Shown here one piece after another: positions 1 to 8,317 of a stretch of DNA of 64,000 nucleotides; the first letter of the stretch is position 1, and every line of letters begins with the position of its first letter. The position numbers and the translations under genes were made by a program. This stretch comes from Companilactobacillus alimentarius DSM 20249 (lineage in GTDB: Bacteria; Bacillota; Bacilli; Lactobacillales; Lactobacillaceae): the NCBI RefSeq assembly GCF_002849895.1, contig NZ_CP018867.1, forward strand, positions 2,108,001 to 2,172,000. The letters are read 5' to 3'. Below the pieces are notes generated by a model. That model was not told the DNA's origin and made no database searches. It saw only the letters and a program-made list of their open reading frames with translations.

Positions 1-15
1 TTGAGGAGTATGTGT

Positions 16-1461
16 ATGAGTAACTTTTTTAAGCGATTGACTTTAAAGGAAGATCCAAGTATTTATGAGGATAAAGACTCACATTTAGCTAGAGTCTTAA
101 CAGTAAAAGACTTTTTAGCCCTGGGTGTTGGGACAATTGTCTCGACTTCAATTTTTACTTTGCCAGGGGTAGTTGCGGCACAACACACTGGTCCATCAGT
201 GGTGTTCTCGTTTATTATTGCTGCAATCGTAGCCGGCTTAGTGGCATTCGCCTATGCGGAAATGGCGGCAGCAATGCCTTTTGCAGGTTCAGCGTATTCG
301 TGGATCAATGTGATGTTTGGTGAGTTCTTCGGCTGGGTAGCTGGTTGGGCCTTGTTGGCCGAATACTTTATTGCCTTGGCGTTTGTCGGTTCAGGATTAT
401 CGGCTAATTTTCGAGGCTTAATGGCACCTTTAGGGGTTCATTTTCCCAATGCTATTGCTAATACTTTGGGAAGTAATGGTGGAGTTTTAGATCTAGTAGC
501 TGTAGTTGTGATTGCAGCGGTAGCTTGGTTGCTTTCTCACGGTGTCAGTGGTGCTGCTAAGGTAGAAAATGTTTTAGTTGTCTTAAAAGTTTTGGCAATT
601 TTAGCTTTTATTGTAGTTGGCTTGACAGCTATTCACGTAAAGAATTATTTCCCATTTGTTCCTAAATATCATCTTAATAGTGATGGAACAGCCTTTGGTG
701 GTTGGCAAGGGATTTATGCTGGTGTTTCAATGATCTTTTTGTCATATATTGGTTTTGATTCAATTGCAGCCAATTCAGCTGAAGCTAAGAATCCCGGTAA
801 AACAATGCCACGGGGAATCCTAGGTTCACTGTTGATTGCTGTGACTTTGTTTATTGCCGTAGCTTTAGTTTTAGTAGGAATGTTTAATTATTCTTCCTAT
901 ACGAATAATGCGGAACCAGTTGGCTGGGCACTTCGTCAAGCAGGACATCCAGTTGTTGCAAGTGTGATTCAGGCAATTGCGGTTATCGGGATGTTCACAG
1001 CTTTGATTGGAATGATGTTGGCAGGTTCTAGATTGATTTATTCATTTGGACGTGACGGAATGCTGCCTAAGTGGCTCGGTAAATTAAATGATAAGAATTT
1101 GCCTAATAATGCACTTTTAGTTCTTTCCATCGTGGGAATCATTTTAGGAGCAGTTTGTCCCTTTTCCTTTTTAGCTCAATTGATTTCAGCAGGAACCTTG
1201 ATTGCCTTTATGTTTGTTTCTTTAGGAATTTATCCGTTAAGAAAACGTGAAGGAAAGGACATCCAAGATCCTGATTTCAAGGTGCCATTTTATCCAGTTT
1301 TACCAGCGTTAGGATTTTTAGGATCATTGGTAGTTTTCTGGGGCTTGGATATTCAAGCTAAACTGTATGCTGGCGGTTGGTTCGCCATTGGATTAATCAT
1401 TTATTTTGCTTATGGAATTAGACATTCAACCCTCGGAAAGAAGTCCAAAAAGAAAAAATAA
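16..1461 (+). CDS. APC-family amino acid permease
   Basis: Cytoplasmic-membrane amino acid transporter of the APC superfamily, closest in look to the cationic amino acid/YfnA-type branch. The first helix carries the family's Gly-rich motif (about residues 37-51, GVGTIVSTSIFTLPG), though the usual G-T-G core reads S-T-S. About 12 hydrophobic segments follow, and the C-terminus ends in a Lys-rich tail. The ATG at 16 is chosen because GAGGAG at 3-8 lies 7 nt upstream; ATG 10 and TTG 1 are too close to or inside that site. The length of 481 aa is normal. The substrate cannot be told from sequence. The gene runs from the window edge, so its promoter is not visible. Confidence 0.88.
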   Translation: MSNFFKRLTLKEDPSIYEDKDSHLARVLTVKDFLALGVGTIVSTSIFTLPGVVAAQHTGPSVVFSFIIAAIVAGLVAFAYAEMAAAMPFAGSAYSWINVMFGEFFGWVAGWALLAEYFIALAFVGSGLSANFRGLMAPLGVHFPNAIANTLGSNGGVLDLVAVVVIAAVAWLLSHGVSGAAKVENVLVVLKVLAILAFIVVGLTAIHVKNYFPFVPKYHLNSDGTAFGGWQGIYAGVSMIFLSYIGFDSIAANSAEAKNPGKTMPRGILGSLLIAVTLFIAVALVLVGMFNYSSYTNNAEPVGWALRQAGHPVVASVIQAIAVIGMFTALIGMMLAGSRLIYSFGRDGMLPKWLGKLNDKNLPNNALLVLSIVGIILGAVCPFSFLAQLISAGTLIAFMFVSLGIYPLRKREGKDIQDPDFKVPFYPVLPALGFLGSLVVFWGLDIQAKLYAGGWFAIGLIIYFAYGIRHSTLGKKSKKKK

Positions 1462-1499
1462 TGCCAATTGCAACAATAATAAAAAATAATGATCATTTA

Positions 1500-1530
1500 T
1501 TGTGTCACTTTTCCAGAATAGAACTATAAT
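1500..1530 (+). promoter_or_regulatory. promoter of the 82-aa protein gene
   Basis: A perfect TATAAT lies at 1525-1530, with a weak TTGTGT -35 at 1500-1505 and a long 19-bp spacer. It sits 30 bp upstream of the start at 1560. Confidence 0.5.
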
Positions 1531-1559
1531 GAACTCGTAACTAAGGAGGTTGTTGAATT

Positions 1560-1808
1560 ATGGCAGAAGTAGATCCATCAAAGATGGCTGATGCAGCCAT
1601 TGCAAAAGAACCAGAAGTATTAAACCTAAAGATGAGCGAGGCTTTCGACTGGAGTGACGATAAGACAGTTGTCCGTGATGCTATTTGGGATTATTTCATG
1701 GAAAACAACAATCACGACACAGTTAAAACCGAAGAAGCTGAAAAGCCATTCTTGGACATGAAGGATGCCGACGTTCGTGACTGGGCCGAAAAGAACCTTA
1801 AGAAGTAG
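1560..1808 (+). CDS. small acidic hypothetical protein
   Basis: An 82-residue soluble, acidic protein with no signal peptide or membrane segment, which I do not recognise. It has a strong SD (AAGGAGG at 1543-1549) and its own promoter and terminator, so it is a genuine monocistronic gene. Two W/F-containing stretches (around FDWSDD and IWDYFM) suggest a small folded helical domain. The clean expression signals imply appreciable expression. No function is assigned. Confidence 0.75.
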   Translation: MAEVDPSKMADAAIAKEPEVLNLKMSEAFDWSDDKTVVRDAIWDYFMENNNHDTVKTEEAEKPFLDMKDADVRDWAEKNLKK

Positions 1809-1840
1809 AACTGATCTTTAAATTTAACTTGTTTCAACAT

Positions 1841-1880
1841 TCCTTTAGAGTACGAGAAGCGTTCTCTAAAGGATTTTTTT
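1841..1880 (+). terminator. rho-independent terminator
   Basis: A 10-bp stem (TCCTTTAGAG 1841-1850 with CTCTAAAGGA 1864-1873) is followed by a T-run to 1880. It ends the 82-aa gene. Confidence 0.9.
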
Positions 1881-1882
1881 GT

Positions 1883-1932
1883 GCAAAAAAAGGGTGAATC
1901 TAGAAGACAATTGTCTTTTAGATTCACCCTTT
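1883..1932 (-). terminator. rho-independent terminator for the membrane protein gene
   Basis: A long hairpin (AAAGGGTGAATCTA 1889-1902 with TAGATTCACCCTTT 1919-1932, plus an inner AAGACAATTGTCTT stem) has its T-run on the minus strand (A-run 1885-1890). Confidence 0.9.
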
Positions 1933-1937
1933 GAAAA

Positions 1938-3395
1938 TTATTTAAGAATACGTTGATACCCGAAGACATGATCCTTCCAGTAAGGAGCGTTTTGTTGATT
2001 CATTAGGTCATTGAACCAGACCAATTTAACAAATGGCACATGCTGAGTTAATTCCACTTTACCATTGTAATAGTCAGGATTGCTGACACGCTCTAGGTTT
2101 GCATGATAGTTGGTATACATCATTGATAGATAGATGGTCCCACAAACAATGATAGTTATCAGCATAACAATATCTATTACTGGTTTAGGAATCATCAATT
2201 TATCTAAGGCTGTTAGAACAAATCTCATACTAATGAGATACATAAGGACATACGATAAGAAATAACCACGACTATTTACTGGTGAGGAGACGAATAATAA
2301 TTGTCCGGCAATTACACCACTCAATAAGTAGTAGAGCCAGAGTTTATAATCCTGCTTGAAGAAGATGAAGATACAGTAACCGATAAAGATTATAAATCCG
2401 ATACTGACTAAACTTTCGGGTACGGCAATATTTGCAGCAACCGTTTTATATCCGTACATTGGGTTCAAATGAAAATTTTTATGGAAGAAATTAGTTATTA
2501 AAATGTAGTAGATTAAAAAGATTATTGAAAGGATAGAAATTATTAGTTTATTTTCCATTCTAACGTTACTTCTTAAAGCCAGTACAAAGATAGCTAATAG
2601 GATTGCGACTATCAAAATTAGGTTAAACGTAATCAGCCAGAAATGAGTAACCTTGGAATACGTGTCCCAAATTGTATTTAAATCGTATGAAGTATGACGA
2701 TACGTGCTAATATCACGATAGCCTTTGTGGATGAACATAGTAAACGCTGAGACAATACTTCCAACTAAATAGGCTATGTGATAGCCCTTTAAATCTTTTT
2801 TGAAGTAGAAATAAATAATGACTGCTAAACCAAGAAATACTTGGGAAATGGTCCAAACTTCACTAAACCAGCCAGCAGCTAGAGCTAAAATGAATACTGG
2901 TATTATCATAAATTTGTTTAGTTTCTTTGAAGTTCCATGATCAACGATAACGATGTAAATCAAGCTGAGAACGATTGGCGGAACGTAATTTACAAAGCCT
3001 GCATTCCAAGTTAAGACGTTATTGATAAAAGCATCTTGTAAGGTAAAGATAAACAAAAAGGATAAAAGCAAACTAGAAATAGTTTTGCGAGATAGGTACC
3101 AAAGACACCATAGTAACAACGTCCAAAAAACTGTGTAGACAATCATTGCCACCGATAATTTGTGCATCGTTATTATTTCAAGAAGATTGCCTAGGTAACG
3201 TCCGTTACTGCTACCTCCGTAAATATTTTGTGGTCCGTAAAAGAAATGATGCAGTAAGTAATTACCATTTTCTCCGTACCAGAAATAATCATCTCCTGAA
3301 GGAATCATTAGAAAACGAAAACAGGCAAAGTATACAAATGAAGCTAGGAACATTAGCTTTATAAAAATATTTCTCATTATTTTAGGATTAAGCAT
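1938..3395 (-). CDS. polytopic membrane protein, DUF6056-like
   Basis: A protein of about 485 aa with roughly 12 hydrophobic segments. A loop with acidic residues after the first helix (near SGDDYFWYGENG) and the topology resemble the DUF6056/GT-C-like membrane proteins of lactobacilli, which are thought to act on cell-surface polysaccharide; this is a family resemblance, not proof. ATG 3395 is chosen over TTG 3407 because GGAA precedes it at usable spacing. It follows the damaged small gene (3413-3876) on the same strand by under 20 bp, so the two look co-transcribed from the promoter/operator at 3892-3921. Confidence 0.6.
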   Translation of the reverse strand: MLNPKIMRNIFIKLMFLASFVYFACFRFLMIPSGDDYFWYGENGNYLLHHFFYGPQNIYGGSSNGRYLGNLLEIITMHKLSVAMIVYTVFWTLLLWCLWYLSRKTISSLLLSFLFIFTLQDAFINNVLTWNAGFVNYVPPIVLSLIYIVIVDHGTSKKLNKFMIIPVFILALAAGWFSEVWTISQVFLGLAVIIYFYFKKDLKGYHIAYLVGSIVSAFTMFIHKGYRDISTYRHTSYDLNTIWDTYSKVTHFWLITFNLILIVAILLAIFVLALRSNVRMENKLIISILSIIFLIYYILITNFFHKNFHLNPMYGYKTVAANIAVPESLVSIGFIIFIGYCIFIFFKQDYKLWLYYLLSGVIAGQLLFVSSPVNSRGYFLSYVLMYLISMRFVLTALDKLMIPKPVIDIVMLITIIVCGTIYLSMMYTNYHANLERVSNPDYYNGKVELTQHVPFVKLVWFNDLMNQQNAPYWKDHVFGYQRILK

Positions 3396-3412
3396 TTTTA
3401 TTTCCAATCATT

Positions 3413-3876
3413 TTAGTTGTCCATCAGGAATTTAGAAAAATCGGAATAATATTTCTTGATGGTAAATTTTTGATATTCTTTTAAGTCTCGGTATTTGAGC
3501 TTCAATACCATTGAATTAGTAATAATGTATTTATCTGAAAGAATGTGTGGTTTGATGCGATAGATTAGAGCATACTCGTGATTTCCCTTCATTCGGTAGA
3601 CATCAATGGAAACAGTTTGATAGTTACCCCAATCAAAAGGGCCATCGCGCTTATCTACGGCACTTTGAGCCATCTTAATGAATTGCTTTTTTTGGTACTT
3701 ATTAAGCCGATGTGTGTCATTGTTTTCCAAGGTTATCTGATTACCTGAAAAGTAAAAAAGTGGTGCAGAATAGTAACTACGATGTACTTGCGGAACAATA
3801 AAAGCCGCTAAAAGCAATATAAGGCAGACGAGTAGAATCAGCTTATCAAAAAACTGATTTTTTTTGACTTAACTAT
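3413..3876 (-). pseudogene. small membrane-anchored protein with damaged start
   Basis: The readable frame encodes one N-terminal transmembrane helix followed by a soluble domain of about 110 residues; I do not recognise the family. The only alternative start, TTG 3817, lies inside the helix and lacks an SD. Upstream in frame the helix continues with a Lys-rich start (VKKNQFFDK) back to a stop at 3869-3871. A near-perfect SD (GGGAGGGG, plus-strand 3884-3891) lies 7 nt before an ATA codon at 3876-3874, but that frame enters the helix frame only if one A is added to the A8 tract (3858-3865). So both the start codon and a homopolymer look mutated. Sequencing error is an alternative for the tract. 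Confidence 0.55.
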
Positions 3877-3891
3877 GTTTTTTCCCCTCCC

Positions 3892-3921
3892 TATATAGAG
3901 TTTAGTACATTAAATGTACAA
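3892..3921 (-). promoter_or_regulatory. promoter with overlapping GTACATT palindrome operator
   Basis: On the minus strand TTGTAC (3921-3916) and TATATA (3897-3892) are 18 bp apart. The -35 is part of a 15-bp palindrome, GTACATT-A-AATGTAC (3905-3919). The same arrangement recurs at the regulator's own promoter (4774-4802), so this is probably the regulator's operator. Confidence 0.65.
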
Positions 3922-3931
3922 ATGACTGAGC

Positions 3932-4740
3932 TTACTTTAGAAATCGTTCTTCAATTTGATTTTCCTCAGACAATAAATTTTTTATTCTGAGACGTGTTTC
4001 TACTAGTTCGTCATTTAATTTATCGCGGTAGTACTGTTGGACTAATTGTTTCATAGAATCTATTTGATAATTTGTACCATCCCAATTGAGTGAACCGTCT
4101 TTTATGAATTTTTTGGCCACTTCATCAAAATCCTTTTGAGGCCATTTAGTATTTTTAGAATAAGTCGAACGATTTTCAAGTTCGTGCAAGACGTCCATGG
4201 CTTGACCTTCAAAAGATAAAACTTGTTCAACGTAGATTTTTTGAAAGTAGGGATTAGTAATTCGATCTATTTCTTCAAGATTAGTTTCATAATCTACCCC
4301 CTTAGAAGTGAAGATTTGAAATAGTCCTGGATAGGTTTCCTTGAAAATACGATCCTCAACACTGGTCTCATCGTCTCTTAAAACATGATCTTTTAATTTA
4401 GTGATATGGCGGACAATAACATCATCAGGATGGAAGTTCCCATTGGTTACACCAATCAATTTGTTAAAAGTAACATTTGATTTGTAACCATAATTATTGA
4501 TGACCTTAAGAACTTTATTTTCCAGTACATCTTTAAGGTCGCCATAGTAGAGATAGTTGTCACTAGTATTCAGTACAGTTGAAATACGATCCATAGTTGC
4601 CTTTTTAGGTAAGCCACGGCCTTTTTCCCACTCATTGATAGTCTGACACCAATAATGTCAGCTAATTCCTGCATACTTAGACGTTTGCTCTTGCGCAATT
4701 TCATTAAGCGGATGCCAAAATCGGTTTTCGAAATGTTCAT
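3932..4740 (-). pseudogene. XRE-family regulator, frameshifted in the HTH
   Basis: Translation from ATG 4740 gives a normal XRE start (MNISKTDFGIRLMKLRK, then SMQELADIIGV) and then leaves frame at about 4641-4647. A second frame resumes with the expected second half of the HTH (TINEWEKGRGLPKK), leading into MDRIS at 4594 and a 220-aa C-terminal region. Normal HTH spacing suggests 7 nt are missing. The ATG at 4594 is therefore an internal Met and not a credible start. The C-terminal part is acidic and helical, like ligand-sensing tails of long XRE regulators. It lies just upstream of the operon it may have controlled. Confidence 0.75.
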
Positions 4741-4773
4741 TTGAATTATACATCACCCATCATTTTGATTTTG

Positions 4774-4802
4774 GTTATAATTGAGGTACAACTAATGTAC
4801 AA
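4774..4802 (-). promoter_or_regulatory. promoter/operator of the XRE regulator
   Basis: On the minus strand TTGTAC (4802-4797), a 17-bp spacer and TATAAC (4779-4774). A 15-bp palindrome, GTACAACTAATGTAC (4786-4800), overlaps the -35, matching the site at 3905-3919 in length and position. This suggests autoregulation. Confidence 0.65.
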
Positions 4803-4881
4803 AAAGCTAATAAAGTGTTATATAATATAATATACAATTAGTTGGGTATTCAATATGTCAATTTTAGTTGGTTTGATTAAG

Positions 4882-4921
4882 AAAAAACATTTCATAGTCA
4901 GATAGGACCATGAAATGTTTC
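4882..4921 (-). terminator. rho-independent terminator
   Basis: Stem AAACATTTCAT (4885-4895) / ATGAAATGTTT (4910-4920), with the T-run on the minus strand. It ends the SLAP gene at 4946-6241. Confidence 0.88.
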
Positions 4922-4945
4922 TTCCGTTACTTATTTTAATAAGGA

Positions 4946-6241
4946 CTAATTGATATTAGTTGCAAAATTTGGTTCGTAAGTTGCGGAATAGGCGAATCCA
5001 TTATATGAATTGTTACTATCTGAGTAATCGACGAATGTTCCTCGTTCTAGTCGAATCCATTCATTAGATGAAACTCGAACGAAGAATTGACCGTTAATGT
5101 TTTGAACGGATCTATCAACTTTCCAAGAGGATCCTTTAGTTAATGTTCTTGTCATGGAATTGGATGAAGTGTCATATAGTTGGACATCTTTATTCAATGT
5201 GACATTGGCTGGACCATTGAAAAATATATCTGTGCTACCATAGTAGCCACCGTCTGTAACCCACTCGTTAGTAGCAACACGATAGTATACGTAATTGTGC
5301 ATTGTCTTAGTTCGATCAGCACGCCATGAAGAGCCAGCTGGAAGAATTCTACCAGTGTCATTGCCATTATCGTCTAAGATAGTTGAGGCATTATAAAGTT
5401 TTATAACGGTGTTGACTGGATGAGCTGTTCCAGTGGTTCCAGGATTACTTGGCTTATCAACTGCATGAGTTCCGTTGACATGTACACTAGAAACTGGGAT
5501 GTATTCGTTGGTTCCGACTAAGTAATAGTAAGTATCGCCGATCATAACTGATGGTCCCAACTGCCATGAAGATCCAACAGGAAGTGTTAAGCCAAATGAG
5601 CTACCTGCTGAATTAATAACATGAGCAGTGGATATTACGGTACCAACTTTTTTAGTTGTTGAATTTGTTGTACTTTGATTTGTTGTAGCTGAATTAATTG
5701 GATTCAGTCTAATTGAATCGGCAGGTACATATTCATATGTGGAAACCTTATAATAAGTATTTCCGTTAATGAAGTACAGGTTGTTTAGTTTCCAAGAAGA
5801 GCCGGCAGAAAGAATTCTTCCACTTGGTTCGCCGTATTGATTAATTACCTTTACAGCATATTTAAGAGTACCAGTTTGTGAAGCTGCAGTGTCTTTGATA
5901 AGAAATGGAAGAGCTTTTGGAACGCCATCGGTAACGGTGATGTTTTGCAAACTTACGTACTCATTTGAACCGATTTCGTAATACTTTTGATTGTTGATCG
6001 TGATTTCTTTGCCTAGTTTCCAAGATGATTTTCCTGAAAGAAATAGGCTAGTTTTATTTCCATTACCGTCAAAGGCATAAGTGCCACCGTAATCAACTGT
6101 ACCAACAGGGTTGTTGATGGTGTCGCCGCTCATAACAATTGGGTCGGCTTGGACAGTTGTTTGACCGGAAATAGTTCCTAGAACTGTTGGTGCAAGTAAT
6201 ACTGCTAAAGTTGAAGCTAGAGCGATTCTTTTCTTATTCAT
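4946..6241 (-). CDS. surface protein with five SLAP repeats
   Basis: A secreted S-layer-associated protein of 431 aa. It has a Sec signal peptide (MNKKRIALAS..., cleavage near VQA-DP), then five SLAP-type repeats of about 60-75 residues, each ending in a GSSW...YY.V.TNEW-like block. SLAP repeats bind wall-associated polymers in lactobacilli. No catalytic domain is present, so this is a structural or adhesin-like protein. ATG 6241 is chosen because AGGAG lies 8 nt upstream and the signal peptide begins there; the ATG 13 codons further upstream lacks an SD. The last residues (EPNFATNIN) resemble the tail of the SLAP protein at 8318-9202. Confidence 0.85.
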   Translation of the reverse strand: MNKKRIALASTLAVLLAPTVLGTISGQTTVQADPIVMSGDTINNPVGTVDYGGTYAFDGNGNKTSLFLSGKSSWKLGKEITINNQKYYEIGSNEYVSLQNITVTDGVPKALPFLIKDTAASQTGTLKYAVKVINQYGEPSGRILSAGSSWKLNNLYFINGNTYYKVSTYEYVPADSIRLNPINSATTNQSTTNSTTKKVGTVISTAHVINSAGSSFGLTLPVGSSWQLGPSVMIGDTYYYLVGTNEYIPVSSVHVNGTHAVDKPSNPGTTGTAHPVNTVIKLYNASTILDDNGNDTGRILPAGSSWRADRTKTMHNYVYYRVATNEWVTDGGYYGSTDIFFNGPANVTLNKDVQLYDTSSNSMTRTLTKGSSWKVDRSVQNINGQFFVRVSSNEWIRLERGTFVDYSDSNNSYNGFAYSATYEPNFATNIN

Positions 6242-6318
6242 TTTTAAATCTCCTATGATTTTAATAAATGTATTATTCATCAGTCACTTAGGAATAACTT
6301 AAAATTTGATATTTATAT

Positions 6319-6343
6319 AAAAAGGCTACGGATTAACGTAGCC
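6319..6343 (-). terminator. terminator-like hairpin upstream of the SLAP gene
   Basis: GGCTACG (6324-6330) / CGTAGCC (6337-6343) with the T-run on the minus strand. It lies 80 bp upstream of the SLAP start, and no minus-strand gene is visible before it, so it could be a leader attenuator or the end of a small RNA. Confidence 0.5.
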
Positions 6344-6553
6344 AGGTACGCAATTACCATTAAGTTGATGTCATAATATTAACGTTTAGTTATTTGAGGG
6401 AATAACTGACTTAATAAACTACCGCATTTATTAAGAGTTGTATATCAATGACTATTACATAATTCATGGATAAAACCTAAAAATTACATTATCTGATTCC
6501 ACCCGAAAACAATATTTTAAGAATGTAATTTGGTTTTTGAAATGAGGACAACT
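6344..6553. other. intergenic stretch without a recognisable gene
   Basis: AT-rich sequence between the SLAP gene leader and a 19-codon ORF. I see no convincing promoter pair or coding frame. It must hold the SLAP gene promoter or the source of the RNA ending at 6319. Confidence 0.4.
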
Positions 6554-6613
6554 ATGTATAAAATCAGACTTAAAAAAGTAATCACGTACCTTTTAATATT
6601 AATCCTAATATAG
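6554..6613 (+). CDS. possible 19-aa hydrophobic peptide
   Basis: A short frame with a good SD (GAGG at 6544-6547, 6 nt before the ATG). It encodes a basic N-terminus (MYKIRLKK) and a very hydrophobic C-terminus (TYLLILILI). This architecture is shared by short hydrophobic signalling peptides and by tiny type I toxins. It lacks the DIIIVGG-type end of streptococcal SHPs. It lies 85 bp upstream of an XRE regulator on the same strand. Expression is unproven and chance is possible in AT-rich DNA. Confidence 0.3.
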   Translation: MYKIRLKKVITYLLILILI

Positions 6614-6697
6614 AATATTGGCAATATCTTTATGATTATTATCAAGTTTTAGCCATCTAAGAAATTTTAGAATAGTTTAGATTAAGAGGTGATGTCT

Positions 6698-7009
6698 ATG
6701 GCTAAACGCTTTGAATTTATTCGTAGTAAACGTAACGATATGGGATTAACCATAGAACAATTGGCGCAAAAAGCACATGTGTCTCCAGATTTGATATCGC
6801 GCTTGGAACGAGGGAATAGAAACGATATTTCTCTTTCACGTTTAGAAAGTATTTTAAAAGTATTGGATTTGAAACTAGGCGATATCTTTGATCAAACAGA
6901 GCTTGATACATATGGCAATCAGTTCAGAAGGGCTTTTTATTTATTAAGTAGTAAAAAGAAAGAACGATATGCAAAAGTTTTTTTGGAGATCATGGAATTA
7001 GAAAATTAA
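6698..7009 (+). CDS. XRE-family transcriptional regulator (small)
   Basis: A 103-residue DNA-binding protein. A Cro/CI-type HTH spans residues 1-60 (LTIEQLAQKAHVSPDLISRLERG), followed by a short helical tail. ATG 6698 is chosen because AAGAGG (6684-6689) lies 8 nt upstream; GTG 6689 and ATG 6692 are too close. It is followed at once by a terminator. The target is unknown; nearby candidates are the 19-aa peptide gene and the divergent SLAP gene. It has no ligand or peptide-binding domain of Rgg size. Confidence 0.85.
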   Translation: MAKRFEFIRSKRNDMGLTIEQLAQKAHVSPDLISRLERGNRNDISLSRLESILKVLDLKLGDIFDQTELDTYGNQFRRAFYLLSSKKKERYAKVFLEIMELEN

Positions 7010-7045
7010 TTAAGTTTGTTTTAGAACTTGAAACTGTGTAGATGG

Positions 7046-7071
7046 GACTAGCCGCGTGCTAGGCCTTTTTT
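7046..7071 (+). terminator. rho-independent terminator
   Basis: Stem CTAGC (7048-7052) / GCTAG (7058-7062), extended imperfectly by G/C pairs, then a six-T run ending at 7071. It abuts the converging lipoprotein stop codon. Confidence 0.65.
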
Positions 7072-7735
7072 AGTACGATGGATACCATTGAGAATTATCC
7101 CCACCATCAGGAGCTGAGACCGTACTATATTTTGCGAGAAGCTTACCATTGACATCATAGAAATCACCATTTGGTTTAACAACCGTGACTATGGGATTGT
7201 CTAAATGATCTAAGTAAACGTGGTAGCCATCAGCCTTAGCTTCAACAATAAATGACCCAGGGGCAGCGCCACCGTTAGCATGTGCTACTAAACTTTGTGC
7301 TTGTTGAGCGGTTTTAATAATTACTGAATCGTTAGTGTTCGTAGCTTGTTGTTGAGTGTTGTTTGCTGTGTTTTGATTCTGAGCTTGATTAGTACCCTGA
7401 TTTTGAGATTGACTAGCCGTTTGATTTGATTGACTATCATTGCTGTCGCTTGACTGAGTGGCTTGGTTATCAGTCGAAGTATTAGCTTGTTGAGTCTGTT
7501 GAGAATTATCACTTTGAGAGTCAGTAGAGGAAGTTACTTTTTTTGTTGAGTGGTTATTCTTTTTAGAACTCTTTTTCTTGGAGTCGCTTTTTTTAGCTTT
7601 TTTGCTCGACTCCGTTTTGACGGCTGTATCCTTAGAACCTTTGGAATCTTGACTACTATTGGAACAGGCACTGAGTGTTAAGACTGATGTTGCCAACAAA
7701 ATGCTACTCAGCAGTTTAATAGTATTGTGTTTCAT
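7070..7735 (-). CDS. secreted lipoprotein with Ser/Lys/Gln/Asn-rich linker
   Basis: A 221-aa lipoprotein. The signal peptide ends in a lipobox (LSAC, Cys near residue 24). Residues 25-135 form a low-complexity Ser/Lys then Gln/Asn/Thr linker, and the C-terminal 80 residues form a compact domain (VIIKTAQQAQSLVAHANGG...). The linker would extend that domain through the wall. GGGAG about 12 nt upstream serves ATG 7735. I do not recognise the C-terminal domain. It may bind wall or extracellular ligands, but nothing shows this. Confidence 0.8.
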   Translation of the reverse strand: MKHNTIKLLSSILLATSVLTLSACSNSSQDSKGSKDTAVKTESSKKAKKSDSKKKSSKKNNHSTKKVTSSTDSQSDNSQQTQQANTSTDNQATQSSDSNDSQSNQTASQSQNQGTNQAQNQNTANNTQQQATNTNDSVIIKTAQQAQSLVAHANGGAAPGSFIVEAKADGYHVYLDHLDNPIVTVVKPNGDFYDVNGKLLAKYSTVSAPDGGDNSQWYPSY

Positions 7736-8317
7736 TTGTATTAAATCTCCCTAATGTTGAAATTTGTAAAGCAAATATTTAAAAACAGTTTCATGAATCA
7801 CCACCTTAGCCCACATAACTATATATTTTAAAGCTGACACAGAGCATTAGCAATAAATGAATTAAAATTGCAGAATTTTTGCCGTTATGTAAATCTAATA
7901 AAAAGTCCCTTGGCTTTGTTAAGCCTTATTCAGAGACCAGATGGGATTATATTATGTTTTGGGCTGTAAAGATGGATGGAAAAAATTATTTAACATTACT
8001 TCTTCTCCTTATATTACAAATATTACATCTCTGTAACATTTCTGTAACATCATTGTATCATTAAAGAAATATTTGGCAATACTATTTTTGAGAAAACGGA
8101 ATCAAAGATTGAAAAAGCCTTTGATTTCGCTGATTTGGAGACAAAAAAAGACCTCCATTTTTTTGGAGGTCATCTATATCAGGGAGGTAATTATATTAGT
8201 TTGTTTATTTATTATGTCTCAATCTGGTAAATCATAATTCTTGTCTACCAATTACAATATTAACCGATAAATGTGAAGAAAATATGAAATATTCAAATAT
8301 TAATACAATTATCCTCG
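7736..8317. other. 582-bp gap with repeats and a minus-strand terminator
   Basis: No convincing gene. It holds two TGTAACAT direct repeats 11 bp apart (8032-8039, 8043-8050) with related ATTACA motifs at 8014-8029. On the minus strand these precede a good SD (AAGGAG) and an ATG that opens only 14 codons. A minus-strand terminator lies at 8141-8171. It could be the remnant of a lost gene. Confidence 0.4.
8141..8171 (-). terminator. rho-independent terminator
   Basis: Stem GACCTCCA (8150-8157) / TGGAGGTC (8164-8171), with the T7 run on the minus strand. It is about 150 bp beyond the SLAP gene that ends at 8318. Confidence 0.8.

Noticed and set aside
7954..8064. 36-aa hydrophobic ORF (MFWAVKMDGKNYL...)
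   Set aside because: No SD, low-complexity Leu codons in AT-rich DNA, and it overlaps TGTAACAT repeats; not supportable as a gene.
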